This document shows, piece after piece, positions 60,935 to 64,000 of a stretch of DNA of 64,000 nucleotides. The notes under the pieces were generated by a model, which saw nothing but the letters and a program-made list of their open reading frames with translations, had not been told where the DNA came from and ran no database searches. Position numbers and translations under genes: made by a program. Origin of the DNA: an uncultured Pelagibacteraceae bacterium (GTDB taxonomy: Bacteria > Pseudomonadota > Alphaproteobacteria > Pelagibacterales > Pelagibacteraceae); the NCBI GenBank assembly GCA_902539165.1, contig CACBHY010000001.1:186001-250000 (forward strand), given 5' to 3'. The number at the start of each line of letters is the position of its first letter. Position 1 is the first letter of the stretch.

Positions 60935-62236
60935 ATGGGAATTAATTTTACAAATTTTCTATCATCGCAATCAAAAAATACAAAAATGATGGATTTTCAA
61001 GACTTAGACCATCTAGACGGCCTATCTATTTCAGTTCTAAGTGCAAATTTGTATAAAACCAACAGAGATGATTTATCAATGTTCTATTTTAGAAACGGTG
61101 CAAATCATGCCTCTATATATACACAGTCTAAAATTGTTTCCGAAAATATAAAATGGAATTTAAATCAAAATACTAAAAAAGTGATTTGTTTAATTGTAAA
61201 TACTAGAAATGCTAATGCATTTACTGGAACACACGGATACGAAAGTTTAAAAAAGTTATCAGATTTGATATCAAAAGGTTTAACAGAAAAACAAAAACAA
61301 GATGAAGAATTCCCTAGAAAAATTAACCCAAAAGAAATTCTATTTGGATGCACGGGCACTATTGGAGAAGTGTTTCCATTTGAAAAAATATCTCATCAAA
61401 TACCAAATCTAATTAGTAGAATTCGTTACACTCAAAATAAATTTATTTGGATGAAAGCAGCACTTGGAATAATGACTACTGATACAAAACCAAAAATTGC
61501 AATGGAAGAGTGCAAGATAGGAAGTGAAAAAATAAAAATTTATGGGATTGCTAAAGGGTCGGGCATGATTCAACCTGATATGGCAACAACATTGGCCTAT
61601 ATTTTTACAGATGCAAGCTTATCTAATGATATTTTAAGTAAATTATTAAAAAAAAATATTTTAAATACTTTTAATGCTATTTCTTGTGATGGAGACACTA
61701 GTACAAACGATATGGTGTCTATTTTTGCTACTAATAGTATCAATAATTCAAAAATAAAAAGTATAAATGATAATAAAATTAAAAATTTTGATAGAGCTTT
61801 AAATAATGTTTTATTAAATTTAGCCAAAAGAGTTGTTGCAGATGGTGAGGGAGCATCAAAATTTATTTCTATAAACGTATCTAAGTGTAAAAATGAAATA
61901 GAGGCAAAAAAAATAGCTTTTTCAATAGGGAATTCGCCCTTAGTTAAAACTGCGATTGCAGGCGAGGATCCAAACTGGGGAAGAATTATAATGGCAATTG
62001 GTAAGGCAGGACCAAAAATTAATTTAAAAAAACTATCGATTAAATTTGGAAATTTAAAAATAGTTCAAGATGGAAAATTGTACCAAAATTATAATGAAGT
62101 GTTAGCAGCCAAATATATGAAAAGTGAAAATATTGAGATAAGTGTTGAAGTTTTCACAGGAAAAAAAGATTTTACTGCATACACTATGGACCTAACTAAG
62201 AAATATATAGATATAAATGCGGATTACAGAAGCTAA
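60935..62236 (+). CDS. argJ: Bifunctional glutamate N-acetyltransferase/amino-acid acetyltransferase
   Basis: 'NTRNANAFTGTHGYESL', 'FGCTGTIGEVFPFEKI', 'AKGSGMIQPDMATTLAYIFTDAS', 'AGEDPNWGRIIMAIGKAG'. Confidence 0.95.
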   Translation: MGINFTNFLSSQSKNTKMMDFQDLDHLDGLSISVLSANLYKTNRDDLSMFYFRNGANHASIYTQSKIVSENIKWNLNQNTKKVICLIVNTRNANAFTGTHGYESLKKLSDLISKGLTEKQKQDEEFPRKINPKEILFGCTGTIGEVFPFEKISHQIPNLISRIRYTQNKFIWMKAALGIMTTDTKPKIAMEECKIGSEKIKIYGIAKGSGMIQPDMATTLAYIFTDASLSNDILSKLLKKNILNTFNAISCDGDTSTNDMVSIFATNSINNSKIKSINDNKIKNFDRALNNVLLNLAKRVVADGEGASKFISINVSKCKNEIEAKKIAFSIGNSPLVKTAIAGEDPNWGRIIMAIGKAGPKINLKKLSIKFGNLKIVQDGKLYQNYNEVLAAKYMKSENIEISVEVFTGKKDFTAYTMDLTKKYIDINADYRS

Positions 62237-62276
62237 ATGATATTGAAAAATTTTATCTAATTATTACTTATCAAAT

Positions 62277-62705
62277 ATGATAAAATATAAACTTGAATGC
62301 AAAGGTTGTAATTTAAAGTTCGATAGCTGGTTTGCATCATCAAATGAATATGAAAGATTAAAAAAAAGAAAACTTTTAACTTGTCATAACTGCAACTCAC
62401 TTAAAGTACAAAAAACTTTGATGGCTCCACAACTAATAAATAGCAAATCGAAATCAGAGTCTAAATTTGATACAAAAAAATATCAAAAAATTAAAAAAAC
62501 TATTAAAAATTATCAAAAGTTCATCAAAGCTAATTTCCAATATGTGGGAGATAATTTTGCTTACGAGGCAAGATCAATTCATTATGATAGTAAAAAAAAA
62601 TCAAGAGGCATTTATGGAAGTGCCTCCAAACAAGATCTTAAAGAGCTTAAAGAAGAAGGAATAGATGCGCAGATGATTCCTTGGATAGAAGATAAAAATA
62701 ATTAA
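62277..62705 (+). CDS. DUF1178 family protein
   Basis: 'MIKYKLECKGCNLKFDSWFASSNEYERLKKRKLLTCHNCNSLKVQKTLMAPQL' zinc-ribbon-like N-terminus. Confidence 0.9.
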   Translation: MIKYKLECKGCNLKFDSWFASSNEYERLKKRKLLTCHNCNSLKVQKTLMAPQLINSKSKSESKFDTKKYQKIKKTIKNYQKFIKANFQYVGDNFAYEARSIHYDSKKKSRGIYGSASKQDLKELKEEGIDAQMIPWIEDKNN

Positions 62706-63424
62706 TTTTTTAAAAATTTTGCAATATAATTAACGGAAAGGTCATTTGTAATACTCCACTCATCTTTTATTATATTAAAATGCATTCCATCGAATTTTTT
62801 TAAGGATAAATTATTTTTGGATAAAATTTCTTTAAGCTCCTCTGGTTTAACAAATTTTTCCCAGTCATGAGTTCCTATAGGTAACCACCTTAAAACGTAT
62901 TCTGCTCCAACTATAGCGAATACATAAGACTTTAAAGTTTTATTAATTGTTGCAACGAACATTAATCCATTTTTATTTAAAAGCTTAGAACATGATTTTA
63001 AAAAGAAAGAAATATCCTCTACATGCTCAACTATTTCCATATTTAGTATTACATCAAATTTTTTACTAATTTTTAATTTTTCAGGAGATGAACAAATATA
63101 ATTAATTTTAAGCTTATCTTTTTTTGCGTGGAGTTTTGAAATCTTAATATTTTTTATTGATGCATCAATTCCGGTTACATTGGCACCTAATCTACACATT
63201 GGTTCAGAAAGCAGACCACCACCACAACCGATATCTAAAATATTAATTCCAGAAAGAGGCTTATTCTTATTTTTTATTTTAAATTGTCTAATTATATTTT
63301 CTTTAATATATTTAATACGGATTGGATTGAATTTATGTAAAGGTTTAAATTTTCCATGGGGATCCCACCATTCATCCGCCATATTTGAAAATTTTTCTAT
63401 TTCTATTTTATTTACACTACTCAT
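62702..63424 (-). CDS. ubiG: Ubiquinone biosynthesis O-methyltransferase
   Basis: 'FSNMADEWWDPHGKFKPLHKFNPIRIKYI', 'LDIGCGGGLLSEPMCRLGANVTGIDAS', 'GTHDWEKFVKPEEL'. Confidence 0.95.
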   Translation of the reverse strand: MSSVNKIEIEKFSNMADEWWDPHGKFKPLHKFNPIRIKYIKENIIRQFKIKNKNKPLSGINILDIGCGGGLLSEPMCRLGANVTGIDASIKNIKISKLHAKKDKLKINYICSSPEKLKISKKFDVILNMEIVEHVEDISFFLKSCSKLLNKNGLMFVATINKTLKSYVFAIVGAEYVLRWLPIGTHDWEKFVKPEELKEILSKNNLSLKKFDGMHFNIIKDEWSITNDLSVNYIAKFLKN

Positions 63425-63511
63425 TGAAGATAATTAGTTGACATAGCAATTAAGATGTATTTTATCAAATATTAATTAAATAATAATTAAATAACAATTA
63501 ATCAGCTGATC

Positions 63512-64000
63512 ATGAAAACTGTGGTATTAAAATTTGGCGGGACTTCTGTAGGTAGCATCAATAGAATAAAAAAAGTATGTAAAATTATAGCTAATTATAA
63601 AAAGAAAAAATATAATGTGGTTGTAATTTCTTCTGCTATGAGTGGTGTTACTAACGACTTAATTAATAAATCTAAGTCTGTAAGTAATAATTTTGATTTG
63701 GCAGAATATGACGCATTATTATCTACTGGTGAACAAGTTTCTTGTGCACTTATAGCAGGAAGATTGAATCATATTGGATTAAAATCTAGATCTTGGTTGT
63801 CCTGGCAGCTACCTATTGTTACAGATGGAAACTACTCAGGTGCTCGAATAAATAAAATAAATATTAAAGAATTAAATAAATATATTAAAAATGGAGGAGT
63901 TCCAGTTGTAACTGGTTTTCAAGGCATTAATAAAAATTATAGAATAACTACTATTGGTAGAAGCGGTTCTGACGCAACAGCAATAATGTTAGCTAAATAT
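63512..64000 (+). CDS. lysC: Aspartate kinase, 3'-truncated by window edge
   Basis: Manual translation MKTVVLKFGGTSVGSINRIKKVCKII...VISSAMSGVTNDLI...GRSGSDATAIMLAKY; open to window end. Confidence 0.94.
   Translation, partial: MKTVVLKFGGTSVGSINRIKKVCKIIANYKKKKYNVVVISSAMSGVTNDLINKSKSVSNNFDLAEYDALLSTGEQVSCALIAGRLNHIGLKSRSWLSWQLPIVTDGNYSGARINKINIKELNKYIKNGGVPVVTGFQGINKNYRITTIGRSGSDATAIMLAKY

Overview
AT-rich, gene-dense window with the gene content and order of a SAR11/Pelagibacterales-type alphaproteobacterium. Support for that call: a glycine riboswitch on malate synthase glcB, gcrA, the hisS-hisZ-hisG and trpFBA-accD-folC blocks, DUF1178/DUF2948 families, and tRNA-His without G-1. The left edge holds two surface-polysaccharide-type genes (GT17, Gfo/Idh). 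The rest is mostly core metabolism and information processing: gyrB, regB, cobT/cobS/J-domain/bolA, aroB/aroK, def/fmt/truA, dapE/dapD/argB, yidC/yidD/rnpA/rpmH, dcd/murA/hisD, infA, csp, hisS/Z/G, rmuC/exonuclease/sbcB/trx, folC/accD/trpABF/pyrF/ihfB/rpsA/aroA, lptB/lptC/kdsD/rnd, gcrA, argD/argF, kdsB/pheA, ffs/dnaX/ybaB/recR, glcB, accA, secA, argJ, ubiG and lysC (partial). I found three tRNAs (Thr-GGT, Phe-GAA, His-GTG), an SRP RNA and a tandem glycine riboswitch. No CRISPR, prophage or IS element is evident. The main points for follow-up are: (1) dnaX has an A9 run containing an in-frame A_AAA_AAA heptamer followed at once by a -1-frame stop, at the expected tau/gamma boundary. (2) hisD is split by a -1 shift exactly at an A_AAA_AAG heptamer in another A9 run. 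(3) Two of the three tRNAs have non-canonical T-loops. (4) An rmuC/PD-(D/E)XK/sbcB trio sits where other alphaproteobacteria usually carry addAB. (5) A SET-domain protein is paired with an HDAC-family protein. (6) A CobS/CobT/J-domain/BolA block is present in a lineage not known to make B12. All calls come from reading the sequence and the supplied ORF track; no searches were run.
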